DNA of 64,000 nt from Microvirga ossetica (GTDB lineage Bacteria > Pseudomonadota > Alphaproteobacteria > Rhizobiales > Beijerinckiaceae), in the NCBI RefSeq assembly GCF_002741015.1, contig NZ_CP016617.1:1054001-1118000 (forward strand). Reading direction: 5' to 3'. The translations under genes were made by a program, and so were the position numbers. Positions 45,101 through 53,961 of this stretch are shown piece by piece. The number at the start of each line of letters is the position of its first letter. Position 1 is the stretch's first letter. The notes below the pieces were generated by a model, which saw only the letters and a list, made by a program, of their open reading frames with translations, made no database searches and was not told where the DNA came from.

Positions 45101-47079
45101 AGCGAGCCATCCCGTGCGGCCGCCTCCGCGAAGCGCTCGGACCGGACGAGGTCCTCATGCAGCCGGGCAATGACCTCTCCGTCGGGCAGATCCTCAACCG
45201 ACGGGAGCACCGCATCCAGATGCTCGAGCCGGGAGCCGAGGGCCACACGTGCCGCTCGGAGGGCGGAGATCTCATCGTCCGACAGACCAGCATCCTGCGC
45301 GGACTGCTCCGGGCGATCCTCGAACCACCTGTATTGCTCTGCCGAGGAGACAATCCGTTTTGCAAGCTCCGCCGGCCGCTCGTCAGCCGCGGTTGGGGCG
45401 AGCTGCAACAGCGCGAACCGCTCGATTTCCTTGTCGACCTCCTCAAGTCGGGTCCGGAGGCCAACAACAGAGGCTTCCAGGTCCCGGATCAGACGCGACT
45501 GCTCGCTGGGCCTGATGCTCTCGACCACCGACTGCAGGAGGCGCACGGCTGTCTCAAGCTGTTTGAACCCTTCACGCTCTGTCGCCGTGATGCTGATTGC
45601 AAGATCCCGAACACCCTCAGGTAGCTGGCTCCGCAGGACCGCAAGGGCGGGCTCGCCATGCGACACGACCAGGACCCGCCGGCCTGTGGCCATGTAGTGG
45701 CAGATGATGTTGGAGATCGTGTGCGTCTTGCCCGTGCCGGGTGGTCCCTGGACAACGATGCCATCGGTGCCTTCCAGACGCCGGACGATCTCGATCTGGT
45801 CATCGTTGAAGGGCTTGGGAAAGAAGAGGTCCGTGGCTTCAGTCTGAGGTGCGGCCTCGGCTGTGCCGCCAACGGTCTCGCCGACGCGATTTCCCAATGG
45901 AGCCCAGATATCATTCGGCTGTGCTGTGGAAGGCCCCATCACGAGGGTCTGAGCCGGACCTGGCAAAGAGCCTTCCTCGGCTGCCTTCTCCACCGACTTC
46001 TTCAGGTTCTCGAGGTCGGCCAGGATGAAGCTGTCAGACCGTCTGCGGGCAAACAGAACCCAACGATCTGAGACGGTGAGGTGTTCGTTGGCCGCAGGCA
46101 TCGGCTGGTCGGGTGCCAGTGCCTGGCGATCGGGCAAATACACGCCTTCGGCATCCAGACGGGCCTGACAGGCGCGAAGGACTGGCTCGAACCCGTCGCG
46201 TCGGTAAGGTGAGACACCTTCATCCGCATCCACCGCTGCGATCGCCCGGCGCGACGCGTCTAAGGCCAGGGAAGCCCCTTCGACACCGAGTTCCTCAAAC
46301 GGACGCATGTTAACGCTGGCTGTTGCCGCGCGGGGGCGGACCTTGATCTCACCGCCGGCAAGATCGTCAATCTCGATTTCCACGAGACGCTCGACCAGAG
46401 GCAGGTCGACCTCATTGCCATCCCTGAGCCAGCGGGAGAGCCCCATGCCCCAAACGAGCTCGAAGGATTTGTCCCCGCCTCCGAGCTCGGCGAGCTGGGT
46501 GACCTCGAAGAGCTTTTGATAAAGCGCCAGCGATCGGCGAACCGGACGTTCCGCCACCGACCAGGGCAGCCATTGTTCGGTGATCCACGTCTCGGCGGCG
46601 GTCCTGACGTCAGGACGATCCTCCAGGCGCAGGCGCACATCCCAGCGGGGGATGGTCTCGTCCTTCTTGATGGCTTCCGCCACATCCTCCGGGCGCACGG
46701 CTCCGGAGGCCAGAAGGTCGTCCCGTTCCGTCTCCGTTACCGTCCGAAGCATGTAATCCCGGAGTTTCGGCTCCCGCTCTGGATCGGGGGAGATCTCCAG
46801 CCAGTCTGCGGCTTGTTCTGGCGGTGCGGGAGGATCACTGCGCCGGAGCCGCTCCACGGCAAGCCACACCGGGCCATCCTCGTCCACCAGATCGTGACGA
46901 ACCCCAGGCATGGCATGCAGTTCGTGCTGGTGCAGCACAAAGGTCTGTCCGGTTGGAAGCCGATGCTCGGACAGCCGCAGGGCTGGCCGCTCATCCAGCC
47001 GGACCACTTGCTCGACGTATCCCAGAAGATTGTGAAGGCGCTCAGCGGCAGGTGCGACGGTATCAGGTGCAGACATCAT
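42124..47079 (-). CDS. Giant SF1 helicase with Vsr/MTES-type nuclease and GreA/GreB C-terminal-like domain
   Basis: 1651 residues. Residues about 1-420 are an unrecognised N-terminal region. Helicase motif I (Walker A) [20 protein letters not shown] is near 445; a long helical insertion follows (about 500-1060). Motif II DLVIMDEASQSD is near 1123, motif III GDDKQVSP near 1145, and the C-terminal half has TFQGNERDVVFLSM and FNVALSRARDRLVLV (AAA_11/AAA_12, UPF1-like). At about 1410-1495, FEREVLRRLLERGYRV, YRIDLVVE and LAVECDGDQYHG fit a PD-(D/E)xK very-short-patch/MTES nuclease. Residues 1575-1651 (VGDRVVIRYL, NSPLGKELVGLTEEDETEFE) resemble the GreA/GreB C-terminal domain. Helicase-Vsr fusions are known anti-phage proteins. 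It stands alone; an IS630 element lies 104 bases upstream. Confidence 0.85.
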   Translation of the reverse strand: MMSAPDTVAPAAERLHNLLGYVEQVVRLDERPALRLSEHRLPTGQTFVLHQHELHAMPGVRHDLVDEDGPVWLAVERLRRSDPPAPPEQAADWLEISPDPEREPKLRDYMLRTVTETERDDLLASGAVRPEDVAEAIKKDETIPRWDVRLRLEDRPDVRTAAETWITEQWLPWSVAERPVRRSLALYQKLFEVTQLAELGGGDKSFELVWGMGLSRWLRDGNEVDLPLVERLVEIEIDDLAGGEIKVRPRAATASVNMRPFEELGVEGASLALDASRRAIAAVDADEGVSPYRRDGFEPVLRACQARLDAEGVYLPDRQALAPDQPMPAANEHLTVSDRWVLFARRRSDSFILADLENLKKSVEKAAEEGSLPGPAQTLVMGPSTAQPNDIWAPLGNRVGETVGGTAEAAPQTEATDLFFPKPFNDDQIEIVRRLEGTDGIVVQGPPGTGKTHTISNIICHYMATGRRVLVVSHGEPALAVLRSQLPEGVRDLAISITATEREGFKQLETAVRLLQSVVESIRPSEQSRLIRDLEASVVGLRTRLEEVDKEIERFALLQLAPTAADERPAELAKRIVSSAEQYRWFEDRPEQSAQDAGLSDDEISALRAARVALGSRLEHLDAVLPSVEDLPDGEVIARLHEDLVRSERFAEAAARDGSLTIRIGSAGATGQALRGAEALETLQRVQTLAKANPWLEPVAQHAIAGERGAGALELLLQFAEDAKPIVEERKRYLAQPVELPDTFELAAVEATTLIGRLANGEEVFGFFAFREKALRPVVQAIKVQGRTPAAREDWDHIRQYLIWREQVTSLSVRWRALAEEIGAPSAGSAREIEQLVGLLNAILVEGAGAMRALEEVFSQVVPGASSPRELWHDPARMEHAEAALRNAAASARLAAARVEVSRLEGLFSDASGKIGKLARDLLGEAIGRSDIETQNVARLWGVLRRQIDDLNQHKNHLALVRTVTGRIREAGAPLWSRRLATEPVEGETDTLIPVDWREAWDWAAASAYLARIDDRYRLRSLAEERVRLDAEIRKTFERVVRERTFYELGRSMSGPVRSALMMFATALRKTGKGTGKGAVRHRRDARSAMAQCYDAIPCWIMPTWRVAEQLPGEVGSFDLVIMDEASQSDIREVPALLRGKKILVVGDDKQVSPTAAFIENAKIDRLEHGFLKGQPFKTLLLPGASLYDLAKVMFPDKLVMLKEHFRCVEPIIRFSMQFYPEPLVPLRVPTAHERLNPPLVDIYVPDGRRQGDKQNPREAEIIVSEIRKIVDDPSLARIEAQDRWRTIGVVSLIGAKQAALINRMLLDELGEDVMMRHRIACGDSATFQGNERDVVFLSMIADPNSKQAQTAAQFEQRFNVALSRARDRLVLVRSVREQELKPDDLKARVIRHFRDPMSGAATPTGDLEALCESDFEREVLRRLLERGYRVTPQVGAMGYRIDLVVEGANGRRLAVECDGDQYHGPERWADDMRRQRILERVGWRFWRCWASSFTLDPNGCMDDLFLTLERNGIEPGDGAANGGVFTAHITAPEAHAKGDTFKSSEPEQRTQPPTQKYNEIDGKSAEGFTGFSNGIRVGDRVVIRYLDDNKTATFMLSPTRDDLTNGFLAVNSPLGKELVGLTEEDETEFEVNGRMRRVLIVRTERTVATH

Positions 47080-47183
47080 GTTCTTTGGTTTGCTTCGTTC
47101 CTAGCCCCTCGAACGAAGCTTTGTTGCTAAAGAGACTCATCTGAGCGTCCAGCATTGGTCAAGCCTAAAGTGTTGGTCCATTA

Positions 47184-48232
47184 GAGCATCGGACGATTAC
47201 ACGGACGCATATCCGGCGGCCTTGAGATAGTTCCAGCATTCCTGCGGCTCGAACAGATTGCAGATGTTGCCGACAGCTCGCCAGAGCGCGTCAACGGTTC
47301 GGGCTTCGGCTTTGTGCAGGTGTGCTTTGATCTTTGCGAAAGCCTGCTCAATTGGGTTCAAATCGGGCGAATATGCAGGCAGGAACAGGAACCAGGCACC
47401 TCGTTGCTTCAGACATTCCGCCGCCCTCGCACTCTTGTGGACCGCAAGGTTGTCGAGGATCACCACATCACCCTTCACCAGCGTGGGCGCCAGTTGCGTC
47501 TCAATATAGATGTCAAACGCCGAGCGCGTGATCGGGCCATCGATGATCCACGGCGCACTCAGCTCATGACAGCGCAGCGCGGCCAGAAAGGTGTGGGTCT
47601 TCCAGTGGCCAAAGGGGGCTGCAGCGCGCAAGCGCTGACCTCTGCAGCTCCGGCCGCGCAGGCGCGTCATCTTGGTATTGACGTAGGTCTCATCCAAGAA
47701 CACCAACCGATATGGCTGCTGGCGCATCCGCGGCTGACGCTGCGTGTGCCAGACCCGGCGCTCCTCACGCACGTCGGCGCGTGCGCATTCCGCGGCCATC
47801 TGGGCTTTTTTATAGGTGAAGCCGTGCCGGCACAGCAGCCGCGAGAGAGTGGCCGGGGCGGCGACGATCCCATGCTCCTCCAGCAGCCGAGCCGCGAGTT
47901 CGGGCATGGTGATGTCCGGCTTGGCCTCGACGGCTTGGATCAGAAACGTCTCGTAGGGCGAAAGCCTCCGGCGTCCGGGTGGACGGCCCTGTCGCGCCGG
48001 AGTGGGCGATCCGGACGTCTTCTGGCGCTGAAGCAGCTTGATGGCGAAGCTGTCGCTGACCCCAAAGTGGCGCGCCGCGGCCCGGCAAGAGTGACCCGCT
48101 TCCACAAACGCCACCACGCGCACGCGTAGATCGAGAGAGTAGCTCTGGGTCATGATCCACCTCCTGGTCAGAAGGGAATCACAGCTCCCGCCCAAAGTGA
48201 ACCCGTTGAATCCGCGTTCCTGTCCGATGCTC
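47184..48232 (-). mobile_element. IS630-family element (second, different type) with TA duplication
   Basis: The ends GAGCATCGGAC are inverted, flanked by TA at 47182-47183 and 48233-48234. It is 1049 bp with one intact transposase. It sits just upstream of the helicase gene and could have brought or broken its promoter. Confidence 0.9.
47197..48153 (-). CDS. IS630-family transposase
   Basis: 318 residues from ATG at 48153. Paired HTH in [20 protein letters not shown] and [19 protein letters not shown] motifs: [23 protein letters not shown], and [19 protein letters not shown]. Full length and intact, and different from the split IS630 transposase at 31.7-37.9 kb. Confidence 0.93.
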   Translation of the reverse strand: MTQSYSLDLRVRVVAFVEAGHSCRAAARHFGVSDSFAIKLLQRQKTSGSPTPARQGRPPGRRRLSPYETFLIQAVEAKPDITMPELAARLLEEHGIVAAPATLSRLLCRHGFTYKKAQMAAECARADVREERRVWHTQRQPRMRQQPYRLVFLDETYVNTKMTRLRGRSCRGQRLRAAAPFGHWKTHTFLAALRCHELSAPWIIDGPITRSAFDIYIETQLAPTLVKGDVVILDNLAVHKSARAAECLKQRGAWFLFLPAYSPDLNPIEQAFAKIKAHLHKAEARTVDALWRAVGNICNLFEPQECWNYLKAAGYASV

Positions 48233-48234
48233 TA

Positions 48235-49006
48235 GCGTCACAATGACCACGGCGAGACAAGCAGACGGACAGAGCTCCTCGCCTGCAATCGCAAGTGATG
48301 GCTGTCAGCCTGACGCTTGGTAGCCCCAATCGGCCTTCATCGACACTGATAGTATTCAAGATGATGAATGATGATTTCGAGTCTGTGTGGCACTGCCGCA
48401 GTGACAATGATCTTAGCGCATCCAGCAGCCCCCCAGAGTCAAAAGCGATTCTCGCAGAGTCAAGGCAGAACTTTTATCTTTCTTTCGACTCGCCGCTTTC
48501 GACCTCAAGAATCCTGCAGTTTCAGTTTTCCAATGCGATCTGCGTTAACAATCGCTCAATCATTTCAGATCGACTCCACACGCAACATCGAATCAGCCAT
48601 CTCTTGAACGGTTGCGAGAAGAGCGGGTGCGCAGGCTCCAGTTCTTTGCGCCACAAGAGCAGCGCTCCCACAGGCCTATCGTCCCGGTAGGTCGGTGGGA
48701 GCCTGACGTGTTGGCGCTCACGAACGTCGATGGCGGGACCAACGTCCTCACTGAGGCTCCGTCCGCCTAGGCAGTCTGCTCCGAAACTCCCGCAGCCCTC
48801 TTCGAACAGGAGAAGCAACCCGTGAACTAAGGCCAGGCAAAGCAAAAGGCCCACGAAGCTGGAAACTTCGAGGGCCTTTGGAGACCCACCGAGGGGTGGG
48901 CGTATGGAAACTTAAGCACCTTCCTTATGCCATCCCGACAAGCTGACTGTCAAGAACATCGGTTTCGGTGAACGCTCCCGCTTTGCCCTCACATTGGAGG
49001 GACGCG
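48235..49006. other. Intergenic region upstream of repC
   Basis: About 770 bases with no recognised gene and no repA/repB remnant that I can see. It holds a strong hairpin at 48845-48879. Confidence 0.4.
48845..48879. terminator. Long hairpin upstream of repC
   Basis: AAAGGCCC pairs with GGGCCTTT, and inside it CGAAG pairs with CTTCG around CTGGAAA. It has A-run and T-run sides, so it could terminate in either direction. In repABC plasmids a small antisense RNA with a strong terminator lies just before repC; this is a candidate for that terminator. Confidence 0.6.
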
Positions 49007-50152
49007 ATGCAACTCGCATCGTCAGGAGGCCGGCGGCTGAGACATGCCGCTCTGGCCGCGAGAAGACTCGTGCTCGAAACCGAGCACACTGTGACGCGCA
49101 AGGAACTCTCGGCCGCAGCTCGGGACGCTGAAAAGGCGCTCCGGCTCAGCGCCACCCAGCGCATCGTGTTGGGTCAGCTGGTGGCATGCTGGGGTGAGCA
49201 AACGGCAGACCGGCTCCTAGTGTGGCCATCCAACGCCCGTCTAGTGGCGACCACCGGGCTGTCCGAGCGCGCGATCCGCAACGCCATCCGCGCCATGATC
49301 GACCTGCAGCTCGTGATCCCGAAGGACTCGCCGAACGGCAAGCGATACGCCATCCGCAATGAAGCCGGTGAAGTCATTGACGCGTTCGGCTTCGACCTGA
49401 CGCCGGTCTATGCCAGACGCAAAGAATGGGCGGAGAGCCTTGCAGAGCAGAAGCGGCTCAAGGACACTCTCAAACGGCGGTTCGACGAGATCACAATTTG
49501 CCGCCGAGCAACGGAAGAGGCCTTGAGCGCCCTTGCCCAACACTACCCCGACATTGACCGCTCGGATCTGGAGTACCGTTTGGAAACCGTGAAAGCGAGA
49601 TCCCCCAAACGATCCGGATCGTCTCTTCCTGACGGCCTGATCGACGCTTGGAGGGAGGCAAGACACCTTGCTGAGGAAGCCTTCTACAAGGCAGGCTGTG
49701 ACGGCACAAAATGCCGGCACATTGAAGCAGAGAACGGGTTTCCTAGTGAAACTTGTGACAATGCTCTTCGCGCGCCTACCCATGACGTAAGCGCTCCATC
49801 GTGTTCTCCGCAGATCGCACCGGGATTGGTGGCCGAGGCTTGTCCCGTGATCTCCTACTATGGGCATCCGATCAGAGATGCTGCCGATGTTGTTTCGGCT
49901 GGCCGCTACTTGCGAGCTTCGTTAGGAGCCCATCCCAGCACATGGGATGAGGCTGTCCGGACCATTGGTGATTTTTCAGCGGCAGCCGCTGTCATCTACG
50001 TCCTACAACTCTATGACGATGATGTTACGAGCGGACGAAACCGCATCCGAAATGCCGGTGGATACTACCGGTCGGTTGTGCGGATGATCGGGAGAGGAGA
50101 AATCGATCTTCAGGCGGACCTCTTGGCGATGCGGAGACGAAAGCTCGTGTAA
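49007..50152 (+). CDS. repC: Plasmid replication initiator RepC-like protein
   Basis: 381 residues from ATG at 49007, preceded by GGAGGGAC (a GTG at 48968 is less likely). The RepC core is clear: WPSNARLVATTGLSERAIRN, AIRAMIDLQLVIPKDSPNGK and RYAIRNEAGEVIDAFGFDLT, then PVYARRKEW. The C-terminal domain (WDEAVRTIGDFSAAAAVIYV) is present. RepC starts replication of repABC plasmids of Rhizobiales and carries the origin inside its own gene. No repA or repB is next to it. Confidence 0.88.
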   Translation: MQLASSGGRRLRHAALAARRLVLETEHTVTRKELSAAARDAEKALRLSATQRIVLGQLVACWGEQTADRLLVWPSNARLVATTGLSERAIRNAIRAMIDLQLVIPKDSPNGKRYAIRNEAGEVIDAFGFDLTPVYARRKEWAESLAEQKRLKDTLKRRFDEITICRRATEEALSALAQHYPDIDRSDLEYRLETVKARSPKRSGSSLPDGLIDAWREARHLAEEAFYKAGCDGTKCRHIEAENGFPSETCDNALRAPTHDVSAPSCSPQIAPGLVAEACPVISYYGHPIRDAADVVSAGRYLRASLGAHPSTWDEAVRTIGDFSAAAAVIYVLQLYDDDVTSGRNRIRNAGGYYRSVVRMIGRGEIDLQADLLAMRRRKLV

Positions 50153-50346
50153 CGAAACCCCATCTTAGACCCACTCAGAGAATTGCTGGCTCGCATTCGC
50201 GATGAGGTGCGTGGCGTGTTTCACTGAGTGACAGGCGCTGTTGATGCGAGGCGGGATGTTGGCATAGCGGATCTGATCAGGCTAAAGGAGAGACAGTGGA
50301 CATGAAATTTTTCTAGACGCTCCGGTAACGCGAGAAGCGCTACAGC

Positions 50347-50967
50347 ATGACAATCTACCGATGCCCGTATTGTGCTGTCGACACAGGTGGCTTCCGGTCT
50401 CTCTGGGCCCATATCGTCAAGCGGCACAAGCCTTCGTACGACTTTGATCTCGTGATGGCCGAGGCTGGGGATCGTTTCATCGTCAAGCGACTACCTAAGC
50501 GATCGAAGGAGGCAAAGACGTCCGCCCCGTCTGTGGCGCTGACGCAGTCCAAGGAAACACCGTCACAGGCCCCTTCTCCGCCAAAGAAGCCGACTGGGCT
50601 CAACCGCGCGTTCTACGTGATGCATCGTGGCGACGCTCTAAGGGCTCAAAGGCACACCTGCTTCTACTGCTATTGCCCGCTCACAGTCCGCGTGGCGACA
50701 GCCGATCATCGGATCGCGCAGGCGAAGGGCGGAAAGCACAGCCGAGACAACCTGGCGGCCGCGTGCGCAGACTGCAATGGCCTGAAAGGCGCCATGAGTG
50801 AGGTAGAATTCAAGCGATTAATCAAGGTTCCGCCGGCGGGCGTCTCTCTGCCGCTCTTACTCGCTTGGTCACGGCGGAGAACTTGGCTTGCCACCCATCG
50901 AGCCACTAGGCGGCTGTCGCGCCTATTTGGACTACGCTATGACGGCCCCTCGATCGGACGGAATTAA
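50347..50967 (+). CDS. HNH endonuclease with an N-terminal C2H2-type zinc finger
   Basis: 206 residues. N-terminal YRCPYCAVDTGGFRSLWAHI is Cys-x2-Cys, continuing to VKRHKP to complete a C2H2-like finger. Middle linker is Ser/Pro/Lys-rich. HNH domain at about 105-155: CFYCYCPLTVRVATADHRIA, then GGKHSRDNLAAACADCNGLK, with two CxxC pairs for structural zinc and the catalytic His in DHR. Probably a DNA nuclease; phage or plasmid context. Confidence 0.85.
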   Translation: MTIYRCPYCAVDTGGFRSLWAHIVKRHKPSYDFDLVMAEAGDRFIVKRLPKRSKEAKTSAPSVALTQSKETPSQAPSPPKKPTGLNRAFYVMHRGDALRAQRHTCFYCYCPLTVRVATADHRIAQAKGGKHSRDNLAAACADCNGLKGAMSEVEFKRLIKVPPAGVSLPLLLAWSRRRTWLATHRATRRLSRLFGLRYDGPSIGRN

Positions 50968-51300
50968 GTGCGACGGAGGATAGAGTAGGCCTCAAAGCAT
51001 TGGTGAATGCTCTCTTCGTCTTACTTGTCAAATCACTCTGAAAGTCCGGCGCGCATAACCTGCGTGCCATCTTCTGCTTGAGCGCGGCAGCATCGGTGGG
51101 GACGCCGACGATCATTCATCGAAAGAAGGGAGCAAGCCTTCGAAAGCTGCGGTGGTTCGTCCGCCAATGTCCATTGGCACCATCCGTGGCGATCTGAACA
51201 GCCGCAATCGTCAGCAAAGGGTTAGGGGCCGAAATTCCTGATTCTTTCTGAACGTCTGCTTATGTGAGGATTGCTGCCCTCCGGCTAACGTCTCAGGTGT
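50968..51300. other. Intergenic region
   Basis: About 330 bases between the HNH gene and the IS1182-family element; nothing recognised. Confidence 0.35.
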
Positions 51301-52855
51301 GCCGATTTCGTTGAAAAAGTCGGCATTCAGACGGGCTGGGACAGCGACGAAGGTTGCTTTGTTGAAGTTGAGCCTGAGGTGAGGTGTGCCCTTCGGGTCT
51401 TCTCAGGCTCCTTGGGTCATCTGAGGCCCTGTTGGCAGGATCCGCTGGGCGAGCTTTCTCAGATTCTGGGCGGTTGCTGCCAGCAGGAACTCATCCTGAG
51501 CCCCGCACGGACCACGCAGCCGCAGACGTCCCATCTTCAGGATCCGCTTGAGATGGGCAAACAGCATCTCGATGCGTTTGCGACCCTGCCGCGACCGCTC
51601 GAAGGCCGGCGTGCCTCTCAATGAGCGCGCGACCTCCCGGGCATGCTCATAGATACTGCGCGTGATCCTGCGGGCTGGCGTGTTCGGGCAGCAGCGCTCC
51701 TTCAGCCGACACGGACTACAGTCGAAGGTGCTGCCCAGAAAAAGCCTGTTCGTGCCCTCATTCAGAATCCGGCCGCTGGTGGTCAGGATCTTGCCCTCAG
51801 GACAGATGTAGGTGTCCGTCTCAAGATCATACGTGAAGTCTGATCGCGAGAAGGTGCCGTCCTGGCGCTCGGATTTGTCGATGACGGGGATATGCGGGTC
51901 GATCTTCTGTTCGTCCACCAGCCAATGCAGCATCTCGGCCGAGCCACAGGCACTGTCGCCGGCCAGCCGCTCGGGTTTGAGGCCAAAGCGCTCGGCCGCG
52001 CGCTCCAGCATGGTGCGGGCAGCCCCCACTTCGGCCTGGCGTACGGCCCGGGAGGCTTCGACATCCACGATCACGGCGGCCTTGAGGTCGATGAGGTAAT
52101 TGTCTGCATAAGCAAAGAACGCCGGGCCGCGCATCGCACCGGTCCATTGAGCCGCCGGGTCGGAGGGTGAGACGAACTTCGGCTCAACGTCTGTCGCTGC
52201 ACCCCAGGCGGCCTCGTCCAGGGTGGCGAGATACTCCTGCACCGCTCGCGGGGCAGCCTGCGGGTGGTCCTGAGCCCTCCAGTCGGATCCGGCCAGCGAG
52301 CGCTGCTTGTTCGCATCGGCGTGGATCAGGCTGGCATCGACCGCAAAGCCTTCGCCACCCACCAGTCCCTCGTCCAGGCAGCGCTGCACCACCGCTTCGA
52401 ATAGATGGCGGAAGAGATCGCTGTCGCGAAAGCGCCCGTGCCGGTTCATGGAGAAGGTGGAGTGGTCGGGCACCTTACCCTCCAGCCCCAGGCGGCAGAA
52501 CCAGCGATACGCCAGGTTCAGGTGCACCTCCTCGCACAGACGTCGCTCGGAGCGGATACCGAGGCAATAGCCGATCAGCAGCATGCGGATCATCAGCTCG
52601 GGATCAACGGAGGGCCGTCCGGTGGTGCTGTAGAAGCCGTCCAGATGCTGGCGAAGTTCAGAGCAGTCGACGAAACAGTCGATGGAACGCAGCAGGTGAT
52701 CGGGCGGGACATGATCCTCGAGCCGGAACGTGTAGAACAGGCTCTCCTGCATCACCAGACGCTCGCCCATCATGGCCCGATCCTCCTGCCGAGAATGCCT
52801 CATCAGGGAATCACGATCCGGCGCCGGTCACGAGGACTTTTTCAACGAAATCTGC
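51301..52855 (-). mobile_element. IS1182-family insertion sequence
   Basis: GATTTCGTTGAAAAAGTC occurs inverted at both ends (from 51304, and ending about 52853). One intact transposase. Target duplication could not be defined. Exact ends may differ by a few bases. Confidence 0.82.
51403..52773 (-). CDS. IS1182-family transposase
   Basis: 456 residues from ATG at 52773, preceded by AGGAGG. N-terminal DUF772 part (HVPPDHLLRSIDCFVD, GRPSVDPELMIRMLLIGYCL). DDE core: FAVDASLIHADANK (Asp), LAGDSACGSAEML (Asp), and the Glu in RKRIEMLFAHLKRIL. A Cys cluster (CSPCRLKERCCP) before the last motif is typical of IS1182. Intact. Confidence 0.92.
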   Translation of the reverse strand: MMGERLVMQESLFYTFRLEDHVPPDHLLRSIDCFVDCSELRQHLDGFYSTTGRPSVDPELMIRMLLIGYCLGIRSERRLCEEVHLNLAYRWFCRLGLEGKVPDHSTFSMNRHGRFRDSDLFRHLFEAVVQRCLDEGLVGGEGFAVDASLIHADANKQRSLAGSDWRAQDHPQAAPRAVQEYLATLDEAAWGAATDVEPKFVSPSDPAAQWTGAMRGPAFFAYADNYLIDLKAAVIVDVEASRAVRQAEVGAARTMLERAAERFGLKPERLAGDSACGSAEMLHWLVDEQKIDPHIPVIDKSERQDGTFSRSDFTYDLETDTYICPEGKILTTSGRILNEGTNRLFLGSTFDCSPCRLKERCCPNTPARRITRSIYEHAREVARSLRGTPAFERSRQGRKRIEMLFAHLKRILKMGRLRLRGPCGAQDEFLLAATAQNLRKLAQRILPTGPQMTQGA

Positions 52856-52939
52856 CATTTGAAGACGTTCCGGGTACATGAGCGAAATTTCGCAGAAGGC
52901 CCGTTTGAGGGCTGGTCGCCCTCCTGGACGAAGCCAGGC

Positions 52940-53344
52940 TCAAGCTCGGCGACGCCGTGACCGTCCTGCACGCGCGCGATGACTGCTGCGCCAGACCGAC
53001 GGGGGCTGACCCGACCAGCGCCGGAAGGCCCGGCTGAAGGCGCTGATCTCGGAGTAGTTCAGGATCTCAGCAATCTGCCTGAGCGTCAGGTCCGTCTCGG
53101 CGAGCAGCATGCAGGCAATCTCGCAGCGGACCTCATTGGCCACCTGCCGAAACGTGCCGCCTTCGGCTTTCAGGTGTCGGTACAAGGTCCGGCGGGACAC
53201 CGCGTAGAGGCTGGCGACCATGTCAGACGTACAGGTATCCCGGATGAGTTTGACCCGAAGCGAGCGCTGCACCTCCTCGGTGAGCGGTCGTCGGCCATGA
53301 CGCGATCGGGGCAGGTCTGCCCGGTGGGGGGACGGCAGTTCCAT
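52940..53344 (-). CDS. AraC-family regulator, C-terminal DNA-binding part only
   Basis: 134 residues. The double HTH is clear: VASLYAVSRRTLYRHLKAEG, VRCEIACMLLAETDLTLRQI, then AEILNYSEISAFSRAFRRWS. The usual 180-residue sensing domain is absent; the N-terminal 25 residues are Arg/Pro-rich. It is either a truncated gene or a small AraC protein. It lies 85 bases from the IS1182 end. Confidence 0.7.
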   Translation of the reverse strand: MELPSPHRADLPRSRHGRRPLTEEVQRSLRVKLIRDTCTSDMVASLYAVSRRTLYRHLKAEGGTFRQVANEVRCEIACMLLAETDLTLRQIAEILNYSEISAFSRAFRRWSGQPPSVWRSSHRARAGRSRRRRA

Positions 53345-53679
53345 CGCATCAGTTTAGCGCGGCCGGAGGGCCGTGCTTGATCGCTTGGGACAGCCTTGTG
53401 ACCGTTTGGGACCCGTGGCTCACCCCGGGCGTGAAAACCGGCCGCGCGCGGCTGTGGGGCACCTTGGCCATCGTCGCGATGCTGCAAGTTGATGCCGGCT
53501 CAAGGCGGCACATGATGAAGGCCTGCGTGGAGAGAGGGATCTGGCCCTGGTGCAAGCCGGGTGCAAGGTACCGCCCACAGCCGAGGCCCTGGAGCGATCC
53601 GGGGCTTCTGGCGTTTTAGGGCTGCGAATGTCCGATAATGCCCTGTTCTGAAACAGAGAACATGGCACTTGGGCGAACG
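53345..53679. other. Region upstream of the truncated AraC gene
   Basis: About 335 bases with no convincing gene. A weak site resembling the dif-like sites further on lies near 53624-53651 (CCGATAA, six bases, GTTCTGAAACAG). Confidence 0.35.
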
Positions 53680-53835
53680 TCAGTGCCGCCCGAGCACAAA
53701 GCCGACGAGCAGTACCGCGATGATCAGCCCGGCCATTGTGGTCGCCCAGGCGAACAAGGCCACATCGGCCGGGGACCACACGGTGCAGCCTGACAAGCCG
53801 AGCAGCTCACAAACCCATCTCGCCACCGTGTCCAT
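53680..53835 (-). CDS. Small membrane protein
   Basis: 51 residues: a short amphipathic start (DTVARWVCELLGLSGCTVW), then a membrane helix MAGLIIAVLLVGFVLGRH. Start ATG at 53835. Function unknown. Confidence 0.5.
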   Translation of the reverse strand: MDTVARWVCELLGLSGCTVWSPADVALFAWATTMAGLIIAVLLVGFVLGRH

Positions 53836-53933
53836 GCTTACCCCCGATCCGGACCACAAGGCGCAACTTGGAATTTCCGTAGTCCAGATCTGGCCGCCGA
53901 AAGGTCACGCCTCACAGCGCGCACCGCCACCGT

Positions 53934-53961
53934 AATTCGCATAACGTCGATTAGGGAACAG
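53934..53961 (+). repeat. dif-like site 1
   Basis: AATTCGCATAA, spacer CGTCGA, TTAGGGAACAG. Its left arm ends CGCATAA, identical to the XerC arm of E. coli dif, and the spacer is six bases. It overlaps the stop codon of the neighbouring minus-strand gene. Confidence 0.5.

Noticed and set aside
44659..45624. Long plus-strand frames opposite the giant helicase
   Set aside because: Antisense to conserved helicase motifs; no ribosome site or domain.
48522..48854. 110-codon minus-strand frame upstream of repC
   Set aside because: It starts inside the hairpin, with no ribosome site and no recognisable pattern; looked for repB remnants and found none.
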